Numbered from the stretch's first letter, positions 1-8,948 are shown. The stretch: DNA of 64,000 nt from an uncultured Desulfovibrio sp. (GCA_913063155.1 CAJXYU010000005.1:186001-250000); one strand, 5' to 3'. Translations and numbers: made by a program. The notes: generated by a model from the sequence alone, not told the origin.

Positions 1-1
1 T

Positions 2-2491
2 ATGGTCAGGAAAAATCAATCGAACGAAGTTCCTTTGGAATTGCTCCGTTGGCGTCTAGATCCGAAGACGCTCTCCTTCAAGACGACGGACGACCTTGAG
101 CCTCTTGAGGAGATTCTTGGCCAGAAACGCGGCGTGGAAGCCTTCCGCTTCGGTATGGGAGTGGAAAAGAAAGGGTACAACATTTTTGTGACCGGTGAGC
201 CCGGCACCGGACGGATGGCCACTGTGAAGAGGTTGCTCAAGGAATTGAATGTGGATGGGGAAGTTCCCTGCGACCTGTGCTACGTCAACAATTTCAAGCA
301 CCCCGAAGAGCCCATTCTGCTTCGGTTCAAGGCCGGGGAGGGGAGCATATTCAAAAAGGACATGCATGCTTTTATCGAGAACATCAAGGCTGAAGTGCCC
401 CAGCTTTTTGAAAGTGAGGAGTATATCGCACGCAAGAACGAGATGGCCGAAGCTCACGAAAAAAAGGTCATCGCCTTTTACAAGGATATCGAGGACAAGG
501 TGAAGGACACCGGTCTGGTCATGGTCCGCATGCAGATGGGGCCCTACCAACGTCCGGACATCGTTCCTCTGGTTGACGGAGAGCCCAAACGGCTTATTCA
601 ACTGGAGGAAATGGTCGAGAACGGTCGTTTCCCCAAAGAAGAGTTCGAGAGACTTCGCGACAAACGCGCTGAACTCAAGGAGGAAGTGGATCACATAGTC
701 CAGGAAATCAAGCAATTGCATAAGGACGTGGCCAAGAAGCATGAAGAAGTGGACCGGCTCATGTTCCTGAACCTTGCGGAAGAGATCCTCAATCCCATGC
801 GGGAATCCTACCAGGAAAAGAAGACTCAGAAGTTCCTGGATTCCGTGCTTGAGAACATGGTGGATCAGTTGGAGGAGATCAAATCGTTTGGCCAGAAACA
901 GCAGGGGCCGATCCCCGGAATGGTTCTTCCCGGTGCTTCCCCCGAAGTGGTAATGCGTCCTTACGAGGTTAACCTGCTGGTGGATAATGCCGAACTGACC
1001 GGCCCACCGGTGATCATTGAAACGTATCCCACATACCGCAACCTGTTCGGAAGTATTGAGCGGACCATGGACCGCATGGGAGGCTGGCGTACCGACTTCA
1101 CCAAGATCAAGGCCGGATCGTTCGTCAAGGCCAACGGCGGCTATCTGGTCATCAATCTGTTGGATTCCATAATGGAGCCTGGGGTCTGGCCGACCCTTAA
1201 ACGTTCTCTCAAAACTGAACAGATAGAGATAGAGACCTATGACCCGTACTATTTCATTACGGCTACCGGACTGAAACCCGAACGCATCGACATGGACGTG
1301 AAGGTCGTGGTTCTCGGCGATGCTCGACTTTACAGTCTGCTTCGCTATTATGATCAGGATGTTCCCAAAATTTTCAAGGTCAGGGCGGATTACGAGTCCA
1401 CCATGAACCGTGATGATGAATCCGTGTTGCAGGTGGCCAGATTCGTGAAGAGCGAAGTGGACCGGCAACAGCTCAAACCCTTTGACGCCTCGGGTGTTGC
1501 TGTCGTTCTGGAGGAATCGGTGCGCATGTCAGGCCGTCAGGAAAAACTGTCCACGTCTTTTCCCTATCTGTCGGACCTGTTGAGCGAGGCCGACTACTTT
1601 TCCGGAATTACCGGAGAAGGGTACGTAGGCGCGGAGCATGTGATCAAGGCTCTCGAAGCCAAGAAATACCGTTCCAATCAGATTGAGGAGCGGCTTCAGG
1701 AAATGATTGATCGCGGCAGTTTGTTCGTGGATACGGACGGCGAGATGGTGGGCCAGATTAACGGACTGGCCGTTTACTCCATGGGAGACTTCATGTTCGG
1801 CAAGCCGTCCAGGATTACGGCGGAGACTTCCATGGGCAAGGAAGGCATCATCAACATCGAGCGGGAGGCCGAACTTTCCGGTCCAATTCACAATAAGGGT
1901 ATGCAGATCCTCGCCGGATATCTGCGAAGGATGTTCGCCCAGGACAAGCCTTTGACTCTGGCGGCCAGCATAGCGTTTGAGCAGGCCTATGGCGGGGTTG
2001 ACGGAGACTCCGCCTCGTCTACCGAACTTTATGCGTTGCTTTCGAGCCTTTCCGGAGTCCCCATCCGGCAGTACATTGCCGTGACCGGCTCCGTAAACCA
2101 GAAGGGCGAGGTCCAGCCCATCGGTGGTGTGAACCAGAAGGTGGAAGGGTTTTTCATGTGCTGCAAGCACGCGGGCCTGAACGGCAAGCAGGGGGTCATG
2201 ATTCCCTATCCGAACATAAAAGATCTTATGCTCGATCAGGAAGTGGTGGACGCGGTCAAGGAAGGTGAATTTCATGTTTGGGCCGTGAAGACCGTTGACG
2301 AAGGCATTGAGATTCTTACCGGCGAGAAGGCCGGGAGCAAAACAAAGAGTGGTGGCTATACCAAGGGGTCCGTCTATGATCTCGTGGACAAGAAGCTGCT
2401 CGGTCTGGCAGAAGGATTGCGGGACTTCGCAAAACCGGAAGAAAAAAAGAAGAAGACAACGAAGCGGCAGGCAAAGAAAAAGTCTGCATAA
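2..2491 (+). CDS. Lon-like ATP-binding serine protease (S16 family, LonC/YcbZ type)
   Basis: An 829-residue protein of the Lon-related AAA/S16 family, expected to be a cytoplasmic protease or protein-remodelling factor. A Walker-A-like loop, GEPGTGRM, lies at residues 65-72, with Arg71 where a Lys is usual. A long charged, coiled-coil-rich region follows at about 110-290. The C-terminal S16 domain carries Ser670 (in GDSAS) and Lys713 (in GGVNQK), 43 residues apart as in the Lon Ser-Lys dyad. The protein ends in a Lys-rich tail. It lacks the N-domain of classical Lon. The ATG is at the second base of the window, so an upstream start cannot be excluded, although the protein looks complete. It is followed by a hairpin terminator. 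Family call is firm; the substrate is unknown. Confidence 0.9.
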   Translation: MVRKNQSNEVPLELLRWRLDPKTLSFKTTDDLEPLEEILGQKRGVEAFRFGMGVEKKGYNIFVTGEPGTGRMATVKRLLKELNVDGEVPCDLCYVNNFKHPEEPILLRFKAGEGSIFKKDMHAFIENIKAEVPQLFESEEYIARKNEMAEAHEKKVIAFYKDIEDKVKDTGLVMVRMQMGPYQRPDIVPLVDGEPKRLIQLEEMVENGRFPKEEFERLRDKRAELKEEVDHIVQEIKQLHKDVAKKHEEVDRLMFLNLAEEILNPMRESYQEKKTQKFLDSVLENMVDQLEEIKSFGQKQQGPIPGMVLPGASPEVVMRPYEVNLLVDNAELTGPPVIIETYPTYRNLFGSIERTMDRMGGWRTDFTKIKAGSFVKANGGYLVINLLDSIMEPGVWPTLKRSLKTEQIEIETYDPYYFITATGLKPERIDMDVKVVVLGDARLYSLLRYYDQDVPKIFKVRADYESTMNRDDESVLQVARFVKSEVDRQQLKPFDASGVAVVLEESVRMSGRQEKLSTSFPYLSDLLSEADYFSGITGEGYVGAEHVIKALEAKKYRSNQIEERLQEMIDRGSLFVDTDGEMVGQINGLAVYSMGDFMFGKPSRITAETSMGKEGIINIEREAELSGPIHNKGMQILAGYLRRMFAQDKPLTLAASIAFEQAYGGVDGDSASSTELYALLSSLSGVPIRQYIAVTGSVNQKGEVQPIGGVNQKVEGFFMCCKHAGLNGKQGVMIPYPNIKDLMLDQEVVDAVKEGEFHVWAVKTVDEGIEILTGEKAGSKTKSGGYTKGSVYDLVDKKLLGLAEGLRDFAKPEEKKKKTTKRQAKKKSA

Positions 2492-2513
2492 CGTGATTGA
2501 ATGGAAATACCGG

Positions 2514-2539
2514 GGCGCGCTTCTCGTGCGCCTTTTTTT
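2514..2539 (+). terminator. Rho-independent terminator after the Lon-like gene
   Basis: A GC-rich stem, GGCGC(G) pairing with (T)GCGCC around a short loop, is followed by seven Ts. It lies 20 bases after the protease stop codon and just before the next small gene. Confidence 0.75.
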
Positions 2540-2551
2540 ATGGAGAAGTAT

Positions 2552-2719
2552 ATGAATTTGACCCGGCTGAATCTTTGGCGCAAGATCATTCTTGCGTCTT
2601 TCATCATCACTGTCATCCTCATGTTCGCTGTGGACTGGGGCTATCATTTTCACATCGGCCATGTGGTCCGTCTTGCCGTGGGGGCATTCGTGTTCTGGCT
2701 GGTCGTGGACCGTCTGTAG
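2552..2719 (+). CDS. Small two-helix membrane protein, function unknown
   Basis: A 55-residue hydrophobic protein with two probable membrane segments (about residues 10-27 and 34-52) joined by a short His-containing linker (GYHFHIGH). The ATG at 2552 is preceded by GGAGAAG with good spacing, so it is preferred to upstream in-frame ATGs. The stop lies two bases before the ATG of the following glycosyltransferase, which suggests translational coupling. I do not recognise the family. Because the upstream hairpin is very close, this pair probably has a promoter inside or just after the preceding gene. Confidence 0.6.
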   Translation: MNLTRLNLWRKIILASFIITVILMFAVDWGYHFHIGHVVRLAVGAFVFWLVVDRL

Positions 2720-2721
2720 TA

Positions 2722-3900
2722 ATGGTGCCTCCCCATCCCCCCAAACATGACGGGCCGTTGCCCAAGATACTTCTTGTCGGGCAGGATTATTTCATCCTGC
2801 CCGAGCTGCATCGGGCCATGAAGCGCCTGGGCATGGAATTTCTCGTGGTTCCCTTTCGCCAGGAGCCCGCGTTCCTCAAGGAACTTTTTGATGTCGCCGC
2901 CTCATTTTGTCCTGACTTCATCCTGACAATCAACCATGCAGGGCTTGACGCCGAAGGTCAGGTGTTGGGGTTGCTGCGGAAGTGCGGCATCCCCCTGGCA
3001 AGTTGGTTTGTGGACAAGCACGACATGTTCCTCCGCAATGCGGTGGATGCAAACGCCTTGCTGGCGGTTTTTACTTGGGACCCGGACGGCGTGCAACCCA
3101 TCGGCGACCTGGGAGTGCCTGTGGTACGTCATCTGCCTTTGGCCACCGATCCCGAGGTTTTTACGAAAGGCCCCTCCGGTCGATTGCATGGAGTGTCCTT
3201 CGTGGGGTCTTCGTGGGCCCGAAAGATTGCCGACAACATCAATGCTGGTTCATTTCCGGAAACGCTTTTGAAACAATATGGGCTTGTTGGCTCCCTTTAT
3301 GAACAAAATCCACAGGTGAGTCCTGTCGCACTTTTGGCCCGCAGTGCGCCTCGTCTTCTTTGTGAACTGGAGAGCTTACCCCCCGGGAAGCAGCTGCAGT
3401 ATGTCAGGCTCGTGCAGTTGGAGGCCACCCGCCTCAGACGGCTTCGTTGTGTAGAGCAACTGCTGCGGTTCAAGCCTGCCATTGTTGGCGATGGTTTCTG
3501 GAGAGAGCATTTGGCGCGGCACGGCATGCCGTTTATCTGGTACGGGCGCATGCATTACGAACAGGAGTTGCCGAGCTTTTACCGGCAGGTTTCAGTCAAC
3601 TTCAATACCACCAGTCTTCAGTCCTCCAATGCTGTGAACCAGCGCCTGTTCGACATACCGGCTTGCGGTTCGTTTGTGCTCACGGACCGGACCGCAGGAA
3701 TGGAAGAATTGTTCGAGCCGGGCTCGGAAGTGGCCTGCTATGATTCGGTGGAGGATATCGGGCCGCAAGTGGAGCGCTGGCTTGCTGATACCGCCGGGCG
3801 AAAGCGGGTCTCCGAGGCTGCCCGAAAAAGGGTGCTGGCGGAACATACCTATGAACATCGGTTGTTGGCGATTGTGAAGAGTATGAAGTCGGCCTTCTGA
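2722..3900 (+). CDS. Glycosyltransferase, CgeB/DUF3880-like
   Basis: A 392-residue cytoplasmic protein. The N-terminal half resembles the Rossmann-like DUF3880 region (ILLVGQDYF near residue 13; PDFILTINHAG near 65). The C-terminal half has the GT-B acceptor signature, with FNTTSLQ, a run of small residues and RLFDIPACGSFVLTD, typical of family 1 glycosyltransferases of the CgeB/SpsD kind. Such proteins often modify surface polysaccharide or flagellin, but the acceptor cannot be read from sequence. The open frame extends upstream to 2497, but the ATG at 2722, right after the small membrane gene, fits the family better. A hairpin terminator follows. Confidence 0.78.
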   Translation: MVPPHPPKHDGPLPKILLVGQDYFILPELHRAMKRLGMEFLVVPFRQEPAFLKELFDVAASFCPDFILTINHAGLDAEGQVLGLLRKCGIPLASWFVDKHDMFLRNAVDANALLAVFTWDPDGVQPIGDLGVPVVRHLPLATDPEVFTKGPSGRLHGVSFVGSSWARKIADNINAGSFPETLLKQYGLVGSLYEQNPQVSPVALLARSAPRLLCELESLPPGKQLQYVRLVQLEATRLRRLRCVEQLLRFKPAIVGDGFWREHLARHGMPFIWYGRMHYEQELPSFYRQVSVNFNTTSLQSSNAVNQRLFDIPACGSFVLTDRTAGMEELFEPGSEVACYDSVEDIGPQVERWLADTAGRKRVSEAARKRVLAEHTYEHRLLAIVKSMKSAF

Positions 3901-3923
3901 TTCAAAAGGAAGGTTGCCTGCGA

Positions 3924-3956
3924 AGCCCGGCCTGTTCAGGGCCGGCCTTTGTCTTT
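3924..3956 (+). terminator. Hairpin terminator after the glycosyltransferase
   Basis: The stem CCGGCC (3927-3932) pairs with GGCCGG (3940-3945) and is followed by a T-rich stretch ending TCTTTT. It sits between the convergent genes ending at 3900 and 3967 and may also serve the minus strand weakly. Confidence 0.65.
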
Positions 3957-3966
3957 TCATAGGGTC

Positions 3967-4341
3967 TTAAGCACTTATCGTCCTGAGCAAGCAGCCAGCC
4001 AGCAAGAGCCACAGTGCCGGAAGCATCCAGGGAGCAGCCAATCCCAGGTAAGCAGGGAAAAGAGACACCCATATCCAGGCCGTGGCAGAGAGAAGGCCTG
4101 TCGTGGCGGCAAGGGGGGAGCGCTTGAAACGGCTGGCCAGGAACAGTGCGCACCCAAGGGCCAGGGCTGGCAGTCCATGCCGCCACACCGGGGCGAAGAG
4201 AATCGCGTTCAGGGATGTGTTGCGTACATAAAGGTCGCGCATGACTCCCATACGGGTTTCAGAAAGATGATGGAGCCAGAATACAGCCGGAATGGCGACA
4301 AGCCCCGCCAGGCAAAGATATCGGGATATGCTTTTGAGCAT
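3967..4341 (-). CDS. Hypothetical multi-pass membrane protein
   Basis: A 124-residue, very hydrophobic protein with about four predicted membrane segments (residues 8-24, 45-62, 71-90 and 97-118). I recognise no family motif. The start at 4341 (MLKSISRY) places the first helix at the N terminus. An alternative in-frame ATG at 4377 would add 12 residues and lies almost against the sulfurtransferase stop at 4382 on the same strand. In that alternative leader a GGGGCGAAAGCCCC hairpin is visible, which could be a weak terminator or attenuating structure between the two genes. Likely co-transcribed with the sulfurtransferase. Inner-membrane location is inferred from hydropathy only. Confidence 0.55.
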   Translation of the reverse strand: MLKSISRYLCLAGLVAIPAVFWLHHLSETRMGVMRDLYVRNTSLNAILFAPVWRHGLPALALGCALFLASRFKRSPLAATTGLLSATAWIWVSLFPAYLGLAAPWMLPALWLLLAGCLLRTISA

Positions 4342-4381
4342 TGAAAAATCCGTTTGAAGGGGGCTTTCGCCCCTCATGGTT

Positions 4382-5677
4382 TTATCGGGGATCGCCGTTG
4401 GCGGTTGGGTTGGCCGGGTTCATGCTCCAGATGTACCAGCCGTCGTCAAAGAGGTGTGCCTTTTCGTAGCCCATGGCCATGGCGTCAATCAGTGCTTCGC
4501 TTGCGCGCCAGCCTGTTCCGCAATGAAATGCCGTTTCCTTGTCCGGAGTGATGCCCCATTTCTTCCAGAAGGTCGTTATTTCCGTGTAGTCGCGCATGGT
4601 GTTGTCCGGATTCCGGAAGTGGTCCATATTGTAGGAGTCCTTGCCTCCATGCCCCCATACAGCGCCTTTGATGCGCCCTTTGGGTTTAATGTAGCTGTAA
4701 CCGCTGGTTTCACCGATATACTCCGTCCAGGACCGGATGGAGATCAGAACGGCGTTGTCGTCTGCCAGAATGCGTTTGGCGTCTGGGATGTTGATGACCA
4801 GTTCAGGGTGTTGCGGGGTGGAGGCGCCGAACGAGTTGGCCGGTGCCGGGGATACCATGCCTGACGTTGTTCCGTAACCTGCTGATTTCCAGGCATCCAG
4901 GCCGCCATTGAGAAGCCGTACGTCCTTCACACCTATGTACATCATGGCTACGGCGGCCCGGGCCGCGTCTATCCCGTATTCCCCATAGAGTACGACGGGG
5001 GTATCGGCGGTGATACCGAGTGAAATCAGGTTTCTTTCAAGCTCGGCTGGCGGGAGGTAGTTCCAATGCCGGGCGTCAGACTCCAGCAAGTCCGTGTTGA
5101 GGTGTATTGCGCCGGGAATATGGGCTTTTTCGTATTTCTCTCCCTTGCCCCAGGAGGCTTCGACGACTTTGACCGTCTTTTTTGCCATCTGCTTTTTCAG
5201 CCATTGGGCGGGGACGATAAGTTCGTAGTGAGGCAATCTTTCCACGGATTTCCCGGCAGCCTCCCACGCCCTGAATCCTTCCGGGTAGATCTTGATGCAT
5301 TCGGAGGGAACGCCTTGGACTGTCAGCCACTGGGCCACTGTTTCGGCTTGTCCTGCATCATAACCGTACACGACCACGCCCTTGGCTTTTTTCAGATGTT
5401 TTTCTGCTGTTACTTCTGCGGTTCGCGGGAGGTTACGTGTAATCCAGGAGGCTGCAAGATTGGTTGCGCCCGGAATGTGCCCGCCGTTCTTTTCGCCCTG
5501 CATGGGCCAACCGTTGAAGGCATTCGGGTCGCGGGCGTCCACGAAGATGATGCCATCGATTTTGTTTCGTTCAATCGCCTGTGTCGTGCTCAATTGAGTG
5601 AAATCACCAGCAAGAGCCGTCTGTATGCCGAGGGCCATGGTTATTACTGCAATCAAAAAGGTAATGAATCGTTTCAT
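4382..5677 (-). CDS. Secreted triple-rhodanese-domain sulfurtransferase
   Basis: A 431-residue protein with a clear signal peptide (about residues 1-23, cut after TALA), so probably periplasmic. It contains three rhodanese-like modules, roughly residues 28-145, 150-270 and 285-425. Only the third has a catalytic loop with Cys: FHCGTGWRAS, Cys386. The equivalent loops of the first two read VVYGYDAG and VVLYGEYG and lack Cys. It would move sulfane sulfur from thiosulfate or a persulfide donor to an acceptor. The start has a good ribosome-binding site (AAGGAG). Most thiosulfate sulfurtransferases have two modules, so three is unusual. The immediate neighbours do not define its partner. Confidence 0.85.
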   Translation of the reverse strand: MKRFITFLIAVITMALGIQTALAGDFTQLSTTQAIERNKIDGIIFVDARDPNAFNGWPMQGEKNGGHIPGATNLAASWITRNLPRTAEVTAEKHLKKAKGVVVYGYDAGQAETVAQWLTVQGVPSECIKIYPEGFRAWEAAGKSVERLPHYELIVPAQWLKKQMAKKTVKVVEASWGKGEKYEKAHIPGAIHLNTDLLESDARHWNYLPPAELERNLISLGITADTPVVLYGEYGIDAARAAVAMMYIGVKDVRLLNGGLDAWKSAGYGTTSGMVSPAPANSFGASTPQHPELVINIPDAKRILADDNAVLISIRSWTEYIGETSGYSYIKPKGRIKGAVWGHGGKDSYNMDHFRNPDNTMRDYTEITTFWKKWGITPDKETAFHCGTGWRASEALIDAMAMGYEKAHLFDDGWYIWSMNPANPTANGDPR

Positions 5678-5832
5678 GTAGCGCTCCTTGGAGTTTCAAC
5701 GGTAGTAGCTCAAGGAAGGCGGCAATAGAAATTGAATGATGGCATACAGCTGTGGTTTACGGATAGAGATGATCGATAAGATCTGGAAAGTTTTATTTTT
5801 TGGCGGAAACAGTCGTTCTTCGGTTGAGCTTT

Positions 5833-6999
5833 TCATTTTTTGACAGTGTCAAACGTTGGGGTTTTGACTTTTCCGGGCTTGGCGTTCAGCAGTATTCCGG
5901 CAATGACGGCGGTGGCCGGAGCCACCATGAGCAGGCCTATGCTGCCTATGAGAACCCGGAAGATTTCTGCCGCCACGAGCTTCATGTTTACAATGCGTGT
6001 GGCGCTGGTGCCTTGGGCGACGAAGACCATGAGCATGGTCAGGTAGCCGCCGGAATAGGCCAGGAGCAAGGTGGTGGCCATGGTTCCGATGACTTGGCGG
6101 CCGATGGTGAAGCCGGATTGGATGAGTTCACGCGTGCCGATATCCGGCCGTTTGTTTTTTATTTCATTCATGGAAGCGCTGACGTCCATGGCGATATCCA
6201 TGGCTGCGCCGGACGCGCCCAAAAGAACGGCGGCATAAAAAATGTGTTGGAAATTAAGGTGGTATGCTCCCTGGACAAGTAGGGTGGTGGAAAAGGGGGT
6301 TGTCATTCCCGCAAGGTTGAATTCGTCACCGAAGAACAGGGTCAGTATGAGGGTTGCTCCCAGTCCGCAGACCGTACCGAGAAAGGCGGCCATGCCGTGG
6401 CGCGTAAAACCAGCCACCGTACAGATTATGATCAGTGAAAGAAGGACGAGCACTGCCAGGCTCAGGGGCAGCGGAGCGGCGCCGTCGAGCAGGTTGGGGA
6501 TGTAGAAATACCAGAGCACTCCAAGGGCAGCGATGAAGGAACAGAGAGCCTTGATGCCGATAAGGCGGGCATAGAGAATCAGGGCTATGGCAAAGACTGC
6601 AAACAGGATAAGCTCCCAGTGCTGTCTGTAGGTATTGATGGCTCTGGCATTGGTGATTTGATCATCCTGCACCTGAATGGCGAGCAGGATTCGGTCTCCG
6701 GGAACGTAGACTTCATCCATGTCCAGCTGGCCGTTGAGCAGGTTGGCCGCATCTGTTTGTCTGCCTTTCCAGGGGCCATCGCTGATGACTACCGTGGCTT
6801 TCTGAAAGCCGATGGCGCCGGCTCCGGATTGGAGGATTTCGCTGTTGTCCACGGAGATCACGACGCCGCTCACCTCGTGTACATTGCCGTTCTCCTGCTG
6901 TGTCGATTTTTTTGTCATGCACAAAGAGGCCAAAAAAATAGCTGTCAGGAATGCTGTAATAAGTATTTTTCGCCGCATCGACATAAAGAGATCCATCAT
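5833..6999 (-). CDS. YibE/F family membrane protein
   Basis: A 388-residue protein with an N-terminal membrane segment, a roughly 100-residue extracytoplasmic stretch with the beta-rich motif GDRILLAIQVQDDQ, then about seven further membrane helices. The segment GASGAAMDIAMDVSASMNEI is characteristic of the YibE/YibF family (PF07907), whose biochemical role is not established. There are several candidate starts (Met1, Met2, Met6, Met8) and no strong ribosome-binding site decides between them. It lies just after the phosphatase gene on the same strand but is separated from it by a strong hairpin terminator, so it probably has its own weak promoter or depends on readthrough. Confidence 0.85.
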   Translation of the reverse strand: MMDLFMSMRRKILITAFLTAIFLASLCMTKKSTQQENGNVHEVSGVVISVDNSEILQSGAGAIGFQKATVVISDGPWKGRQTDAANLLNGQLDMDEVYVPGDRILLAIQVQDDQITNARAINTYRQHWELILFAVFAIALILYARLIGIKALCSFIAALGVLWYFYIPNLLDGAAPLPLSLAVLVLLSLIIICTVAGFTRHGMAAFLGTVCGLGATLILTLFFGDEFNLAGMTTPFSTTLLVQGAYHLNFQHIFYAAVLLGASGAAMDIAMDVSASMNEIKNKRPDIGTRELIQSGFTIGRQVIGTMATTLLLAYSGGYLTMLMVFVAQGTSATRIVNMKLVAAEIFRVLIGSIGLLMVAPATAVIAGILLNAKPGKVKTPTFDTVKK

Positions 7000-7000
7000 A

Positions 7001-7032
7001 AGAAAGGAGGGCGGCCCAAAGCCGCCCTCCTA
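7001..7032 (-). terminator. Strong hairpin terminator after the alkaline phosphatase gene
   Basis: On the minus strand an 11-bp perfect stem, AGGAGGGCGGC with GCCGCCCTCCT, encloses a 5-base loop and is followed by TTCTT. It occupies almost the whole gap between the phosphatase stop (7039) and the YibE/F start (6999). Confidence 0.75.
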
Positions 7033-7038
7033 AGGTTG

Positions 7039-8610
7039 CTAGTTCACTCCGTAGGGTACTTCGGAGTACTTTTTGTTGGGGGTGAAGGTGTCTCCTTCCA
7101 GAGCCCTGGACGGGACTCGTTCATAGCTGGAGAGTTTGACCTCCATGGCGTCGGCCATGAGTCTCGGCAGGTCGGTGTTGTCCTTGAATCCGGCGAATCT
7201 GTCGGCCTGGGAGCCCACTGCGGACAAGGCGATCACGGAAGCGGTGTGGACATAGGAGGTCCAGTTGATGCGGGCGCGTTCGGAAACCAGATGCGACACG
7301 GCGATCATGGTCGGGCTATACCCGTAACCAAAAGTGGTCTGCTGGTCGGCAGGCAGATTCTGGTTGCGGTCTTCCACGGTCATTGCGGTTTCCAGGATTT
7401 TTTGTTCGCGGGGGTTCAAGTCGGTCAGGCCGTATTTTTCCGCCACAAAGGCGAGGTAGGCCTGACGGCGTTTGCCGGAGTCCGCATACTTTTTGATCAT
7501 GGCGGGATAGGCGCTCCAAAGCACATCTTCCACAGAGGCCTTGACCTTGAGCAGTTCCTTGAGCTTCAGGAAGTAGCCTTTGGAATCAAGGCTTATGCCC
7601 ATGGCCATACCGCCGGTTTCGTGGTCGGCGGCGATGACGATCAGGGTGTCTTCCGGATGTTTTTTGTAGAATTCGTAAGCCTTGCCAATGGCAGCGTCGA
7701 GGGCCAGGGTGTCGTAGATGGCGCCTGCTGCGTCGTTACAGTGGGCGGCATGGTCGATGCGGCCGCCTTCGACCATCATGAAGAAAGGCTTTTTCTGTGC
7801 TTCCAGTACTTCAATGCCCTTGGTCGTCAATTCGGACAGGGAAGGCATGGCGTTCTTGGCTTCAGCTGCATTTCGGCGGTCAATCTCCATTCCCAGGTGG
7901 CTGTATGCGAGAGTCGCCAGGACCTTATCCCCCTTTTTCGGCTCGAAGGAACGGAATGCATCGCGAGCATTGTCGCCGATGAAGGTAGTGTAGCCTTTGG
8001 CCTTGAATTCCGTCACCAAGTCGCGTTCATCCTTGCGTTTGGACTTGAGTCCTTCGGGGTTCTCTTTACCCACGAAGTGACGGAAGCCGCCACCGGCAAG
8101 GTATTCGAAGTTGGAATCGAGTTGATCGGCTGCGATTTCGTTTTCGCTGTCTCGGCTCATTTCGTGCGCGGAAAAAGCTGCGGGGGTCGCATGGGTGATG
8201 CGGGTAGTGGTGGCGATGCCTACAGCATAGCCTGCTACATGGGCGGCTTCGGCGATGGTTTTGATGTCTCTGCCGTCGGGCAATTTGGAGATAACGCCGT
8301 TGGTGGTCTTGAACCCTGCGGCCAAGGCGGTGCCGCCTGCGGCGGAGTCCGTGATCAGCGTGTTGTCGGAGTGGGTGGTGACCAAGGCCGAGACCGGCAG
8401 GCTGTTCATGATGAGTTTGGCCTTGGGATTTTGGGTTTCGGTTTTGTAGAAGTATTCAGCGGACTGGCGTTGAGCGGGGCCCATGCCGTCCCCGATGAAG
8501 TAGAATACATATTTCGGGGCGGCTGCAAACGCGATGGAGGATATCAGCATCAGGGATGCCGAGAGCAAAAGGGAGCCTAGTACAGTTTTTCGTTTCTGAC
8601 AGAACTTCAT
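7039..8610 (-). CDS. phoA: Alkaline phosphatase, secreted
   Basis: A 523-residue alkaline phosphatase. The N-terminal signal peptide (about residues 8-30, ending AFAAA) sends it to the periplasm. The metal-binding motif FIGDGMG (Asp41), the nucleophile Ser89 in TDSAAGGTALAAG and the metal-ligand motifs AADHETGG and GGRIDHAAH are all present, so the enzyme should be active in phosphomonoester hydrolysis. The start at 8610 has an AAGGA site seven bases upstream; the frame is open for 16 more codons but those do not look like a leader. A PHO-box-like direct repeat lies about 150 bp upstream, consistent with induction under phosphate limitation. phoA is used as the family name. Confidence 0.92.
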   Translation of the reverse strand: MKFCQKRKTVLGSLLLSASLMLISSIAFAAAPKYVFYFIGDGMGPAQRQSAEYFYKTETQNPKAKLIMNSLPVSALVTTHSDNTLITDSAAGGTALAAGFKTTNGVISKLPDGRDIKTIAEAAHVAGYAVGIATTTRITHATPAAFSAHEMSRDSENEIAADQLDSNFEYLAGGGFRHFVGKENPEGLKSKRKDERDLVTEFKAKGYTTFIGDNARDAFRSFEPKKGDKVLATLAYSHLGMEIDRRNAAEAKNAMPSLSELTTKGIEVLEAQKKPFFMMVEGGRIDHAAHCNDAAGAIYDTLALDAAIGKAYEFYKKHPEDTLIVIAADHETGGMAMGISLDSKGYFLKLKELLKVKASVEDVLWSAYPAMIKKYADSGKRRQAYLAFVAEKYGLTDLNPREQKILETAMTVEDRNQNLPADQQTTFGYGYSPTMIAVSHLVSERARINWTSYVHTASVIALSAVGSQADRFAGFKDNTDLPRLMADAMEVKLSSYERVPSRALEGDTFTPNKKYSEVPYGVN

Positions 8611-8948
8611 GCAATATCCTTGTGGGTTTGTATTAATCTGGCACTTTGCCTTAGTCACGATGCTTTACGGGATGAGGCCTTGAAGCCGCATTATACCTCC
8701 GCTTACCGCCGTATCGGGCTTTTCAGAACTCTCCCCGAGGAAGGGAGCGTCCGCTAAAATGTTACAGTTGTGTTACACATCATCAAGTTTGCCCTCGGGG
8801 AAATGTCAAGTTTTTTATGTGAATTTTGGCGGAATATCTGATTTTAAATCAAAATTGATCGTGTGTTGCGGAAAACGAGTGGAAGAGGGAGCGAGTGTTC
8901 TGTTTGGAAAGGCGTGTGGAGGAAGGAATTTTTTCACTTTGTCTGAAA
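8611..8948. other. Regulatory gap between phoA and nhaB terminator
   Basis: No convincing gene. On the minus strand a perfect -10 sequence TATAAT lies at 8690-8695, about 80 bases before the phoA start, without a good -35 partner. The PHO-box-like repeat is at 8760-8777. A small open frame on the plus strand (8759-9004) overlaps the nhaB terminator and has no family features, so it is not called. Confidence 0.5.
8760..8777 (-). promoter_or_regulatory. Candidate PHO box (PhoB-type direct repeat)
   Basis: Two exact 7-base direct repeats, TGTAACA on the minus strand, are separated by four bases (CAAC), giving the 11-base periodicity of PhoB half-sites. The site is upstream of the alkaline phosphatase gene and in its orientation. 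It is about 65 bp upstream of the only good -10 match, further than a classical PhoB site overlapping the -35, so the true promoter may lie closer to the box. Confidence 0.45.

Noticed and set aside
56-1468. 470-codon minus-strand frame
   Set aside because: Antisense to the Lon-like protease, which has full catalytic motifs.
6619-8580. 653-codon open frame on the plus strand
   Set aside because: It is antisense to yibE/F and phoA, whose motifs are clear; GC-rich codon use opens the opposite frame. It contains no recognisable domain.
8636-8655. TGGCAC-like sigma-54 promoter on the plus strand
   Set aside because: TGGCAC is present, but the -12 GC is not at the right distance and no gene lies downstream in that direction.
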